Source: Nocardia sp. (GTDB lineage Bacteria; Actinomycetota; Actinomycetes; Mycobacteriales; Mycobacteriaceae). Taken from it: a stretch of DNA of 64,000 bases. The stretch covers positions 62,001 to 126,000 of the forward strand of contig NZ_JAODNK010000086.1 of assembly GCF_025465275.1 (NCBI RefSeq), written 5' to 3'. Under the pieces are notes generated by a model. The model was not told the origin of the DNA, did no database searches, and worked only from the letters and a program-made list of their open reading frames with translations. Within the stretch, counting starts at the first letter, position 1, and every line of letters starts with the position of its first letter. This document shows positions 52,401 through 60,226 of the stretch, piece after piece. Both the position numbers and the translations under genes were made by a program.

Positions 52401-53103
52401 CATCCCAGGCTTCGTCATCACCACCGGCCGACGCCGTGGCCGGCTTGGTGCCACCGGCCGCGAGCACGGTCACCACGAGCGCGTCCGCCTGGCGCAGCTC
52501 GGCCAGCAGATCGGTTTCCGCGGTCCGCAGCGAAGCACAGTACACCGGCAACGCCCGCGCACCCTTGTCCTCGATGGCTTGACACAGCGCTTCGATATAG
52601 CCGGTGTTCCCGGCCAGATGCTGAGCGCGGTAGTAGACGACCGCCACCGTCGGCGCACCCTCGGCTACCGGGCGCGAATCCCGTTCCAGCCGGCCCCAGC
52701 TGGGCAGCTCCACCGGCGGCTCGAAGCCGAATCCGGTGAGCAGCACAGTGTCGGAGAGGAAGTTGTGCAGCTGCAAGAGGTTTCCGGGCCCACCGGCCGC
52801 CAGATAGTTGTGCGCGTCGGCGGCGACACCGCCGGGCACGGTGGAGCACTCCATGAGCTCGGCATCGGGTGCGATCTCACCGCCGAGGGCGACCAGCGGA
52901 GTCCCGCTGGCGCGCACCGCCTCCAGGCCTTCCTCCCACGCGCGCTTACCGCCGAGAATGCGCACGATCACCAGATCGGCGCCGGCGAGCAGCGCCGGCA
53001 GATCCTCCGGCAGCAGGCGCGCGGGATTGGCGAGCCGATACTCGGCTCCGCTGGCACGTGCGCTCAGCAGATCGGTATCGGACGTGGACAGCAGCAAAAT
53101 CAC
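49495..53103 (-). CDS. cobN: Cobaltochelatase subunit CobN
   Basis: 1,202 residues, the large subunit of the ATP-dependent aerobic cobaltochelatase that inserts cobalt into hydrogenobyrinate a,c-diamide. HLGKHGNLEWLPGKTLGMSA is a signature segment; length matches the family. The GTG at 53101-53103 follows GGAAGG; the frame stays open to 53199 but that part is the riboswitch. It reads away from a cobalamin riboswitch, so it is repressed when cobalamin is plentiful. CobS/CobT-type subunits are not in the window. Confidence 0.93.
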   Translation of the reverse strand: MILLLSTSDTDLLSARASGAEYRLANPARLLPEDLPALLAGADLVIVRILGGKRAWEEGLEAVRASGTPLVALGGEIAPDAELMECSTVPGGVAADAHNYLAAGGPGNLLQLHNFLSDTVLLTGFGFEPPVELPSWGRLERDSRPVAEGAPTVAVVYYRAQHLAGNTGYIEALCQAIEDKGARALPVYCASLRTAETDLLAELRQADALVVTVLAAGGTKPATASAGGDDEAWDVGALADLDVPILQGLCLTSGREQWQANDDGLSPLDVATQVAVPEFDGRIITVPFSFKEFDADGLSTYVPDPERAARVAGIAVRYARLRHIPNADKHIAIVLSAYPTKHARIGNAVGLDTPASALRILNELRSAGYYLGEPGEIPGLEEGDGDKLIHALIAAGGQDPDWLTAQQLEGNPIRIGADTYGAWFATLPEDLRASVTEAWGAAPGELYVDRSADPKGEIVIAALRFGNIVLIVQPPRGFGENPVAIYHDPDLSPSHHYLAAYRWLAAPDGFAADAMVHLGKHGNLEWLPGKTLGMSASCGTDAALGDLPLIYPFLVNDPGEGTQAKRRAHATLVDHLIPPMARAESYGDISRLEQLLDEHANISTLDPAKLPAIRQQIWTLMRAAKMDHDLGLAERPEEDVFDDMLLHVDGWLCEIKDVQIRDGLHILGQAPVGEAEVDLVLAMLRARQLWGGEVNVPGLREALGLSESGDESRERVDTVEARARELVAAMQEVDWDVDSIDAITEDLVGTEDAARLDVVRRVMGFAATEVVPRLRQTGIEIARILHALNGGFIPAGPSGSPLRGLINVLPTGRNFYSVDPKAVPSRLAWETGQAMADSLLARYLADHGEYPRSVGLSVWGTSAMRTSGDDIAEVFALLGVRPVWDEASRRVTTLAAIDLEELGRPRIDVTVRISGFFRDAFPHVLALLDDAVRLVAELDEPAESNYVRAHAQADLAEHGDERRATTRIFGSKPGTYGAGLLQLIDSKSWRTDDDLAQVYTAWGGFAYGRDLDGAPAADDMRTAYRRIAVAAKNTDTREHDIADSDDYFQYHGGMVAAVRALTGKNPEAYIGDSTRPDAVRTRTLSEETARVFRARVVNPRWLEAMRRHGYKGAFEMAATVDYLFGYDATTNVVADWMYEKLAESYVFDDVNRKFMEQSNPWALHGIAERLLEAAERKLWEAPEADTLDRLRQVYLETEGELE

Positions 53104-53129
53104 AGGTTTCGGCCTTCCTCGGGTGACGC

Positions 53130-53262
53130 GCCCAGCACGGTGTGGCGCTCGACGGGAAGGTCTGACTGTCACAGTGGCGCGACCGCACCGGAATTGCACC
53201 GGCTACTTCTCGTCCGACGAGCCCGCCGATGCTATCGCGCCCGGATCACAGTGCGGCAAAGC
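53130..53262 (-). promoter_or_regulatory. Cobalamin riboswitch upstream of cobN
   Basis: On the minus strand the core reads GCCGGTGCAATTCCGG, then TGCGGTCGCGCCACTGTGA, then CAGTCAGACCTTCC. This matches the cobalamin aptamer consensus, including the B12 box (complement of 53171-53178) and the GGTGNAAnnCC element (complement of 53190-53200). The cobN ribosome site lies about 30 nt downstream, so control of translation start is likely. Outer limits are approximate. Confidence 0.85.
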
Positions 53263-53311
53263 CTGGTCGGCGATGCTGTTCGGCTATGGAATCCGCGCGT
53301 ACGCTGCCGGT

Positions 53312-53668
53312 ATGCCGATTACTCCGGGATGGGTCAGGCGGAACCGCTTCGCTGCCTGGTCAGGATATCTTTGCGCATTGGTTGCCTTCGCAATGCTGGG
53401 CATGACTTTGGTCGCCGCCGGCAGTGGCAATACGCGGTACGCGATGCTGGCGGGCATCATCTTCGCCGCAACAGCTCTCTTCGGGATCACGGTGCAGATG
53501 ACCACCGTGCACCGGGACCACCTCGATCACCACAACACCCCGAACCTGCTCCAGGACACCTGGGAAACGTCCCCGGCCTTCGCCCTGCGACGCGGTGTCC
53601 CGAGCTCGATCGAACCGCATCAGGCCGGTTGGCCGGAATGGCAAGCGCAGCACGGACCTAATAGCTGA
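53312..53668 (+). CDS. Small two-helix membrane protein
   Basis: 118 residues. Hydrophobic helices at about 15-35 and 43-62, then a polar C-terminal half rich in His, Pro and Trp (HRDHLDHHNTPN). I do not recognise the family. The ATG at 53312 is the first sensible start in this frame; upstream frame is the riboswitch and cobN shadow. It is divergent from cobN and 33 bp before cobG, so it may share the cobG transcript. Confidence 0.65.
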   Translation: MPITPGWVRRNRFAAWSGYLCALVAFAMLGMTLVAAGSGNTRYAMLAGIIFAATALFGITVQMTTVHRDHLDHHNTPNLLQDTWETSPAFALRRGVPSSIEPHQAGWPEWQAQHGPNS

Positions 53669-53701
53669 CCGCAGTGCCGGTCGCCGTAAGCTTGACCGGT
53701 C

Positions 53702-54901
53702 ATGACCCGAACAGATCCCGACTCCTGCCCGGGCGTGCTGCGCCTGCACGACGCCGCCGACGGGCCCCTCGCGCGCATTCGTGTGCCCGGCGGGCAATTG
53801 TCTCCGCAGCAATTGCAAGCCCTGGCCGCCGCGGCGACCGAACTTGCCGACGGCAATATCGAACTGACCTCGCGCGGCAATGTGCAACTGCGGCAGGTAC
53901 GCGATGCGAGCGCGCTCGAAGCGCAGCTGACCGCAGCCGGGCTGCTGCCGAGCGCCTCGCACGAGCGGATTCGCAATATCATCGCCTCACCCTTGGCCGG
54001 GCGGGTCGGCGGCCGGAGCGATGTGCACGGGCTGGTGCCCGCGCTGGACGCCGGGCTGCAGGCCGACCCGCGGCTCGCGGAATTGCCGGGGCGCGTGCTG
54101 TTCACGCTCGACGACGGGCGCGGTGATGTCAGCGGGCTCGGCGGGGATATCGGCGTGCACGCCGTGGACGGCGACACCTATGCGCTGCTGCTCGCGGGTG
54201 CCGATACCGGGGTTCGAGTACCTGCGGGCGATGCGGTCGACCTCATGCTCGCGGCCGCGCACGGCTTTCTCGAATTGCGCGACGGGCAATGGCGGCTGCA
54301 TGAAATCCCTGATGCCGGTATCCGTCTCACCGATCGACTGCTGACCACTCGATCCGGGCTCCATACCAGCGACGAAGCCACCGAAGTTGTTGTGCAGCAC
54401 GAGATTCCGATCGGCTGGATGACCCAGAGCGATGATCGTGTGGCATTGGGCGCGGGCGTGCGGCTCGGTTCCCTGCCCGCGCGCACCGCCGAATTCATTG
54501 CCGCCGTCGAGCGCCCGATTCTGCTCACCCCGTGGCGCAGTCTCGTCATCGCCGACCTCGACGAGTGGGCCGCCGAGCAGGTAGTGCGCGTGCTCGCTCC
54601 CATGGGATTGATCTTCGACGCCCACTCCCCCTGGCTCCTGGCCAGCGCTTGTGCGGGCATGCCGGGCTGCGCGAAATCCCGGACCGATGTGCGCGCCGAT
54701 GTGGCCGAGGCGGTCGAATCCGGCCGCATAGTGCCCGCCGGGGGGCCTCAATTCGCACGCGAGGGCCTGGAAGCCACCGAAATCGTGGCCTCCGGTCGTC
54801 AGCACTGGTCCGGCTGTGAGCGCCGCTGCGGCCGGCCGCGCGGCGCGGTCACCGACATCATCGCCACCGGCGACGGCTACCGCATCGATCCGGCCGACTG
54901 A
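53702..54901 (+). CDS. cobG: Precorrin-3B synthase CobG
   Basis: 399 residues, nitrite/sulfite-reductase-like. Converts precorrin-3A to precorrin-3B in the oxygen-dependent cobalamin route. The N-terminal ferredoxin-like half contains ELTSRGNVQLRQV. The iron-sulfur/siroheme-type cysteines are in ACAGMPGCAKSR and SGCERRCGRPRG near the C-terminus. ATG at 53702. A TAAGCT hexamer ends 9 nt before it, so a leaderless message is possible. Confidence 0.92.
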   Translation: MTRTDPDSCPGVLRLHDAADGPLARIRVPGGQLSPQQLQALAAAATELADGNIELTSRGNVQLRQVRDASALEAQLTAAGLLPSASHERIRNIIASPLAGRVGGRSDVHGLVPALDAGLQADPRLAELPGRVLFTLDDGRGDVSGLGGDIGVHAVDGDTYALLLAGADTGVRVPAGDAVDLMLAAAHGFLELRDGQWRLHEIPDAGIRLTDRLLTTRSGLHTSDEATEVVVQHEIPIGWMTQSDDRVALGAGVRLGSLPARTAEFIAAVERPILLTPWRSLVIADLDEWAAEQVVRVLAPMGLIFDAHSPWLLASACAGMPGCAKSRTDVRADVAEAVESGRIVPAGGPQFAREGLEATEIVASGRQHWSGCERRCGRPRGAVTDIIATGDGYRIDPAD

Positions 54902-55043
54902 GCTTCGGCACGACTCCCCGGTCGTAGGGGTGCGAGGTCGCCGCAGGGCTATCCACGTCGATCTTTCGGGTGCACAGTGGATGTTTCAGGCGGCTTGGAG
55001 TGTTGTCCGAATCAGGCATACGGATCGGGTGCAGGAGGTCGGC

Positions 55044-55592
55044 ATGACCATTTCGAGAATGGGCGCTGAAGAGATCGCGGCCATGTCCGACCTGGAGCGG
55101 CGCGAGCTCATCAAACGGTTGCGGGTGCACGAGCCCAGACTGCCCCGGCCCGAGTTGGTGCGGTTGCATCGGCGGATTCGATTGACGCTCATGGTCGGCG
55201 GCTGTCTCGCCATGATTCCGTGGCTCGTCTATCTGGGGTTGACGTTGCCCGCCGACTATCACGCGCGCAACTGGTCGCTGACCTGGATCGGGTTCGATGT
55301 GCTGCTGGTACTCATGATGGCCGCGACGGCCTATCTCGGGTGGCGGCGGCAGGTTTTCCTGATCCTGCCAGCGTTCGGCACCGGAATGCTGCTCCTCGTG
55401 GACGCCTGGTTCGACATCGTCACCGCCGCGCCCGAAGATCTCTGGGTATCGGTGACCACCGCCGTCGTGGCCGAGATCCCGCTGGCGCTCCTTCAGATCA
55501 GCGGAGCGGTCCTCCTACTACGGTTCCTCGTGCAGGCGCATCCGCTGCACGATCCGACGGTCAGTCCGTGGAAGGCAACGCTCCCATTCTGA
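55044..55592 (+). CDS. Four-helix membrane protein, unknown function
   Basis: 182 residues from the ATG at 55044, which has GGAGG about 7 nt upstream. A polar amphipathic N-terminus (DLERRELIKRLRVHEPRL) precedes four hydrophobic helices (about 50-70, 82-105, 108-130, 140-170). No family recognised. The frame remains open upstream into cobG and that part is rejected. Its 3' end overlaps the convergent DDAH gene by 32 bp. Confidence 0.72.
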   Translation: MTISRMGAEEIAAMSDLERRELIKRLRVHEPRLPRPELVRLHRRIRLTLMVGGCLAMIPWLVYLGLTLPADYHARNWSLTWIGFDVLLVLMMAATAYLGWRRQVFLILPAFGTGMLLLVDAWFDIVTAAPEDLWVSVTTAVVAEIPLALLQISGAVLLLRFLVQAHPLHDPTVSPWKATLPF

Positions 55593-56436
55593 CCGAATGC
55601 TGTTCCATGGTGCAGCACTTCACGCTGCCACCGGCCTTCAGCAATTCCGACAGGTCGATGCCCACCGGCTCGTAGCCGCGCGCCCGCAATTGCGCCGCCA
55701 GGCCGGTAGCGCGCTCGCTCATGAAGACGTGGTAGCCGTCGCAGACACCATTGAGGCCGAGCACATTCGCATCGTCCTCGGTGGCGAGCAGGGCGTCCGG
55801 GTACATGCCGGCCAGCAGGCGCGCGCTCTCCCCGCTGAAGGCCGCCGGGTAGTAGGCGATGGTGTCGTCGAGCACCATGAGCGCGGTATCGAGGTGGTAG
55901 AAGCGCGGATCGATCAATTCCAGTGAGATGACCGGCAATTCGAAGAACTCCTGCACCTCCTCGTGCGCGGCGCGGGAGCTGCGGAATCCGGTGCCCGCCA
56001 GAATGCGGTCCCCGGCAATGGCGAAATCACCCTCGCCCTCATTGGTTTCCCGGGCGGCCAGCACCTGGGTGAAGCGTTGTGCGACAAGCCAATCGTGATA
56101 GGCCGGGCCTTCGGCGGCGCGCTCGGGATTGGCGAAGCGGGCGGACAGCGCCCTCTCACCGATCACCAGACCGCCATTGGCGGCGAACACCATGTCGGGC
56201 AGGGCGGCCACGCCCTCGACCACATCGACCAGATGGCCGTGCCGTTCATAGGTGGCCCGCAGGTTCTCCCATTGCGCCCGTGCCAGCGCACGGTCCACGG
56301 GAGCCGAGGTGTCCATCCACGGATTGATCGCGTAGTAGACGTCGAAGTGGTCGGGGCGGCACATGAGGTAGCGGCGCGGAGTCGGGCGGCGGGTGCCTGC
56401 GGGTTCGGGTGCGCGAAGCGTGGCTACGGAGGTCAA
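55561..56436 (-). CDS. DDAH/arginine-deiminase-family hydrolase
   Basis: About 291 residues, guanidino-group-modifying superfamily (dimethylarginine dimethylaminohydrolase type). MDTSAPVDRALARAQWENL, DMVFAANGGLVIG, then NEGEGDFAIAGDRILAGTGF and FYHLDTALM with the catalytic His, and the C-terminal GGSVKCCTMEQ with the nucleophilic Cys. Start is probably TTG at 56434-56436, which has GGAG 5 nt upstream. Divergent from an Lrp/AsnC gene, as in the mycobacterial DDAH-AsnC pair; hydrolysis of (methyl)arginine to citrulline is the likely reaction. Confidence 0.85.
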   Translation of the reverse strand: MTSVATLRAPEPAGTRRPTPRRYLMCRPDHFDVYYAINPWMDTSAPVDRALARAQWENLRATYERHGHLVDVVEGVAALPDMVFAANGGLVIGERALSARFANPERAAEGPAYHDWLVAQRFTQVLAARETNEGEGDFAIAGDRILAGTGFRSSRAAHEEVQEFFELPVISLELIDPRFYHLDTALMVLDDTIAYYPAAFSGESARLLAGMYPDALLATEDDANVLGLNGVCDGYHVFMSERATGLAAQLRARGYEPVGIDLSELLKAGGSVKCCTMEQHSVRMGALPSTD

Positions 56437-56507
56437 CGAGGCTCCTTCGGAACAGCGCGGACAATGCTTGATGCCGAAGATAAGTGGCGTACCGTTGCGC
56501 TTGAAAT

Positions 56508-56553
56508 AGCGAATCATTGCGTATATTTGTATTTCAGCAGCGAATCATTGCGT
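56508..56553. promoter_or_regulatory. Two 15-bp direct repeats (Lrp site)
   Basis: AGCGAATCATTGCGT occurs identically at 56508-56522 and 56539-56553, 31 bp apart (three helical turns), in the DDAH-Lrp divergent region. In-phase repeats are typical of Lrp/AsnC binding. Confidence 0.75.
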
Positions 56554-56593
56554 CACGACGGAAACTGCCACGCTTCGGCGAACGGAGAGACCG

Positions 56594-57031
56594 GTGGACG
56601 ACCTCGATCGGCGAATTCTGGCCCACCTGCTCAAACAGGCCCGCGCCTCCTTCCAGGAGATCGGTGCGGTGGTCGGACTCTCGGCCCCGGCCGTCAAGCG
56701 CCGGGTCGACAAGATGGTGGCGGGCGGGCAGATCACCGGATTCACCGCGCTGGTCAATCCCGCCGCGCTGGGCTGGCGCACCGAGGCGTACGTCGAGGTC
56801 TACTACCGCGACAACATCTCTCCGGCCGAACTGCGCCGCAGCCTCGAACCGATCCCCCAGGTGATCGGTATCTGGACGATTGCCGGTGAGGCCGACGCCC
56901 TGGTGCACGTCATGGCCACCGATATGGCCGAAATCGAGGTCACCGTCGAGCGCATCCGCGAGAACGCCCGTGTCGGCCGCACCCGCAGCAGCATCGTCAT
57001 GTCGCGGTTGCTGGAACGCCCGCGCACCTGA
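56594..57031 (+). CDS. Lrp/AsnC-family regulator
   Basis: 145 residues. N-terminal helix-turn-helix (DLDRRILAHLLKQARASFQE then VGLSAPAVKRRVDKMVAGG) and a C-terminal RAM domain (YVEVYYRDNISPAELRRSLE then VIGIWTIAGEADALVHVMA). GTG at 56594 with GGAGAG upstream. Likely senses an amino acid (arginine or a relative) and controls the divergent DDAH gene through the 15-bp repeats. Confidence 0.9.
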   Translation: MDDLDRRILAHLLKQARASFQEIGAVVGLSAPAVKRRVDKMVAGGQITGFTALVNPAALGWRTEAYVEVYYRDNISPAELRRSLEPIPQVIGIWTIAGEADALVHVMATDMAEIEVTVERIRENARVGRTRSSIVMSRLLERPRT

Positions 57032-57080
57032 TTTCCGGGGAGCGACGCCACCCGCTCCCCGGTCACGCGCAGGGGAAATC

Positions 57081-57086
57081 TAGGGT
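57081..57086 (+). promoter_or_regulatory. Candidate -10 (TAGGGT) of cobH
   Basis: TAnnnT hexamer ending 7 nt before the ATG at 57094; leaderless pattern. Confidence 0.4.
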
Positions 57087-57093
57087 GGACGCC

Positions 57094-57729
57094 ATGTCCG
57101 ACGTGCGCACCAGCTACCTCACCGACGGGGCCGAGATCTATCGGCGCTCGTTCGCGACCATTCGCTCCGAAGCGGATCTGGCCCGCTTCCCGGCGGACGT
57201 GTCGCAGGTGGTGGTGCGAATGATTCACGCCTGCGGGCAGGTGGATCTGGCCGGGGACATCGAGTTCAGCAACGATGTGGTGACCAAGGCGCGGGCCGCG
57301 ATGCGCGCCGGCGCGCCGATCCTGTGCGATGCGAATATGGTCGCCTCCGGCGTTACCCGCAAGCGGCTGCCCGCCGACAATGAAGTCCTGTGCCTGCTCG
57401 GCGATCCGCGCGTCCCGGGTCTCGCGGCCGAGATGAACAACACCAGATCCGTTGCGGCGCTGGAACTGCTGCGCGACCGCATGGAAGGCGCGGTGGTGGC
57501 CATCGGCAATGCGCCGACCGCGCTGTTCCACCTGCTCGACATGCTCGACGCCGGTGCCCCGAAACCTGCTGCCGTGCTCGGCATTCCGGTCGGATTCATC
57601 GGCGCGGCCGAATCCAAGCAGGCCCTCGCCGAATACACCGGCATCGAATTCCTGACCGTGCGTGGCCGGCGCGGCGGTAGCGCCATGACCGCCGCCGCCC
57701 TCAATGCGATTGCGAGCGAACAAGAATGA
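57094..57729 (+). CDS. cobH: Precorrin-8X methylmutase CobH
   Basis: 211 residues. Moves a methyl group from C11 to C12 to give hydrogenobyrinate. RMIHACGQVDLAGDIEF carries the catalytic His in the family motif, and AIGNAPTALFHLLD and GFIGAAESKQAL are typical. The ATG at 57094 is chosen; a GTG 9 nt upstream is in frame. Its stop overlaps the cobIJ ATG (ATGA), so translation is coupled. Confidence 0.92.
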   Translation: MSDVRTSYLTDGAEIYRRSFATIRSEADLARFPADVSQVVVRMIHACGQVDLAGDIEFSNDVVTKARAAMRAGAPILCDANMVASGVTRKRLPADNEVLCLLGDPRVPGLAAEMNNTRSVAALELLRDRMEGAVVAIGNAPTALFHLLDMLDAGAPKPAAVLGIPVGFIGAAESKQALAEYTGIEFLTVRGRRGGSAMTAAALNAIASEQE

Positions 57730-59645
57730 GCGGCAAGCTCTGGGGTGTCGGCCTCGGCCCCGGTGATCCGGAACTGGTGACGGTCAAGGCGGCGCGGATT
57801 ATCGGCGCGGCCGATGTCATCGCCTTCCACAGCGCCAAGCACGGACGCAGCATCTCCCGCGCCATCGCGGCCCCCTACATGCGCGAGGGCCAGCTCGAAG
57901 AGCACCTCGTCTACCCGGTGACCACCGAGACCACCGATCACCCCGGTGGCTATCAGGGCGCCATCGACGAGTTCTACGAAACCGCCGCCGCCCGCCTCGC
58001 CGAACACCTGGCCGCCGGACGTTCGGTGGCTCTGCTGGCGGCCGGAGACCCGCTGTTCTACAGCTCCTTCCAGCACATGCACCGCCGCCTGGCCGACCAC
58101 TTCGATACCGAGATCATCCCCGGCGTCACCTCGGTCAGCGCCGCCTCGGCCGCCCTGGGCACCCCCCTCGTCGAGGGCGATCAGGTCCTCACCGTCCTGC
58201 CCGGCACCATGCCCACCGACGAACTCACCCGCCGCCTCCGCGAGGCCGACGGCGTCGCCATCATGAAGCTCGGCCGCACCTACCCCGGTGTCCGCCAGGC
58301 CCTCGCCGACTCCGGCCGTCTGGCCGACGCCTACTACGTCGAACGCGCCAGCTCCACCCGCCAGCGCGTTCTCCGCGCCGCCGACGTGGACGAAGCCAGC
58401 GTCCCGTACTTCGCCATCACCGTGGTTCCCGGGCCCAAACCCGCGACGCGAATCACCCTGACGGACAGCACATCCGACGCTTCATCGACCAATTCCACGC
58501 TGGCAGCCGCCGGAGCCGCGGGCACAGTCGACACAAACCGCCGCACTGCCAGCGGAGCAGACGCATCGCAACCAACCACCGCGCGGGCCGCGACCGCCTC
58601 GGACACTGGTACTCCCGGAGCCGGCGCACCCGCCGGGGATACCGCCGTCACGACTACCAGCACACCAGGTACCGATACCAGCACGGTGCCTGTCGCTCCA
58701 TCGACCGCAGCCGACCCCGCTGCCACGACGACGAGCACAACAGCTGCCGGCACCGTTGCGGCGCATGCCGTTCCAGCGACCGCGGCGGTGACGAGCGCGC
58801 CCGCAGCGGATACCGCCGGCGCGACAACGAGCACGATTGTCGCCGGCACTGTAGCGGCTCTCGCCGTCGCCGCGAGCGCGGGCGCGGCGCAGGGTGATTC
58901 GATCGGTGAGGTGGTGGTGATCGGGCTGGGCCCCGGTGCCGCGGAGTGGACTACGCCGGAGGTGACGCGCGCGCTGGACGAGGCTACCGATATCGTTGGG
59001 TACGCGACGTATGTGAATCGGGTGCCGGAGCGGGTGGGACAGCGACGGCATTCCAGTGACAACAAGGTCGAATCCGAGCGGGCGGCAATGGCTTTGGATC
59101 TGGCCAAGGGTGGTGCGAGGGTCGTGGTTGTTTCGGGTGGAGATCCCGGGGTATTCGCCATGGCGGCGGCAGTGGTCGAGGAGTCGGCCGATCCGCAGTG
59201 GCGGGATGTGCCGGTGCGAGTGCTGCCCGGAGTGACCGCGGCCAGTGCCGTGGCCAGCCGGGTTGGTGCGCCGCTGGGCCACGATTTCGCCATGATCTCC
59301 CTCTCGGATCGATTGAAGCCGTGGGAGGTGGTGGCCGGGCGGATAGCCGCGGTGGCCGCCGCGGATATGGCGTTCGCCGTCTACAACCCGGCCTCGTCGC
59401 AGCGCACCTGGCAGGTGGCCGCCATGCGTGATCTCGTGCTCGAGCATCGCAAGCCGGAGACCCCGGTGGTGATCGGGCGGGACGTGGGTGGTCCGACCGA
59501 GTCGGTGCGGGTGGTAACGCTCGCCGATCTCGACCCGGCCGAGGTCGATATGCGCACCCTGCTGATCGTGGGCGCCTCGACCACCACGGTGTTCGACGCG
59601 GCCGGCGGGCCCCGGGTGTTCACTTCTCGACGGTACGGCGACTAA
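57726..59645 (+). CDS. cobIJ: CobI-CobJ fusion with long Ala/Thr/Ser-rich linker
   Basis: 639 residues, two SAM-dependent methyltransferases of corrin synthesis fused. CobI part (1-240; GVGLGPGDPELVTVKAARII, AAGDPLFYSS) methylates precorrin-2 at C20. CobJ part (393-639; VVIGLGPGAAEWTTPEV, VVSGGDPGVFAM, VYNPASSQRTWQ) methylates precorrin-3B at C17 with ring contraction. The two are separated by ~148 residues of low-complexity A/T/S/G (about 245-392), absent from the ~500-residue mycobacterial fusion as I recall it. The join with cobH is an ATGA overlap. Confidence 0.93.
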   Translation: MSGKLWGVGLGPGDPELVTVKAARIIGAADVIAFHSAKHGRSISRAIAAPYMREGQLEEHLVYPVTTETTDHPGGYQGAIDEFYETAAARLAEHLAAGRSVALLAAGDPLFYSSFQHMHRRLADHFDTEIIPGVTSVSAASAALGTPLVEGDQVLTVLPGTMPTDELTRRLREADGVAIMKLGRTYPGVRQALADSGRLADAYYVERASSTRQRVLRAADVDEASVPYFAITVVPGPKPATRITLTDSTSDASSTNSTLAAAGAAGTVDTNRRTASGADASQPTTARAATASDTGTPGAGAPAGDTAVTTTSTPGTDTSTVPVAPSTAADPAATTTSTTAAGTVAAHAVPATAAVTSAPAADTAGATTSTIVAGTVAALAVAASAGAAQGDSIGEVVVIGLGPGAAEWTTPEVTRALDEATDIVGYATYVNRVPERVGQRRHSSDNKVESERAAMALDLAKGGARVVVVSGGDPGVFAMAAAVVEESADPQWRDVPVRVLPGVTAASAVASRVGAPLGHDFAMISLSDRLKPWEVVAGRIAAVAAADMAFAVYNPASSQRTWQVAAMRDLVLEHRKPETPVVIGRDVGGPTESVRVVTLADLDPAEVDMRTLLIVGASTTTVFDAAGGPRVFTSRRYGD

Positions 59646-59646
59646 T

Positions 59647-59661
59647 ATTCCATAGTGGAAT
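59647..59661. promoter_or_regulatory. PadR operator ATTCCA-TAG-TGGAAT
   Basis: Perfect 6-bp arms with a 3-nt centre, 1 bp after the cobIJ stop region and 19 bp before the PadR start. Candidate autoregulatory site. Confidence 0.65.
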
Positions 59662-59680
59662 GCAGGCTGGAAGGAGTGTA

Positions 59681-60226
59681 GTGGCAGACGACAAGACGCG
59701 GCGCCCTCTCAATTCGACGGCCGCATCCTTACTGGGTTTCCTACATCAGGGCGATATGTCCGGCTGGGACCTGGTCGCCCAGGCGCAGGATCGCATCGGC
59801 GACTTCTGGACCATCACCCAGAGTCAGGTGTACCGCGAGCTGGCGACCATGCACCAGCACGGCCTCGTCGAGAAGGGCGAGGCCGGAGCGCGCGACCGCA
59901 CGCCCTATCGCATTACCGAGGACGGCCGGGAGGCGTTCGCGGAGTGGATCGCCCGCGATCCGGGCGCGGAGACCATCCGGGTGCCGCTCCTGCTCACCCT
60001 GTCCTTCGGCGAATACGTCGACCCGCCACGCCTGGAACGCATTATCGCCGCCAATCGCCCACTGCACGAACAGCGCCTGACCTCGTATCTCGCCGGACAC
60101 GACGAGCAGCGCATGTCCCCGTTCGAGCGCGCCACCGTGGATTTCGGCATTCGCTACGAACGCGCCGTGCTGGATTGGTTCGACCGGCTCCCCGAGCTGC
60201 TCGACCCCAGCAGCCGGTTGTCCTAA
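59681..60226 (+). CDS. PadR-family transcriptional regulator
   Basis: 181 residues from the GTG at 59681, with GGAAGGAG 5 nt upstream. Winged helix (AASLLGFLHQGDMSGWDLVA, then FWTITQSQVYRELATMHQHG, wing RDRTPYRITEDG) and a C-terminal helical domain of the Vir_act_alpha type. Sits between cobIJ and cobK; its target is unknown apart from the adjacent palindrome. Overlaps the convergent cobK stop by 4 nt. Confidence 0.87.
   Translation: MADDKTRRPLNSTAASLLGFLHQGDMSGWDLVAQAQDRIGDFWTITQSQVYRELATMHQHGLVEKGEAGARDRTPYRITEDGREAFAEWIARDPGAETIRVPLLLTLSFGEYVDPPRLERIIAANRPLHEQRLTSYLAGHDEQRMSPFERATVDFGIRYERAVLDWFDRLPELLDPSSRLS

Noticed and set aside
53104..53199. N-terminal extension of cobN
   Set aside because: This DNA is the cobalamin riboswitch and ribosome site; the CobN family sequence begins at the GTG at 53103.
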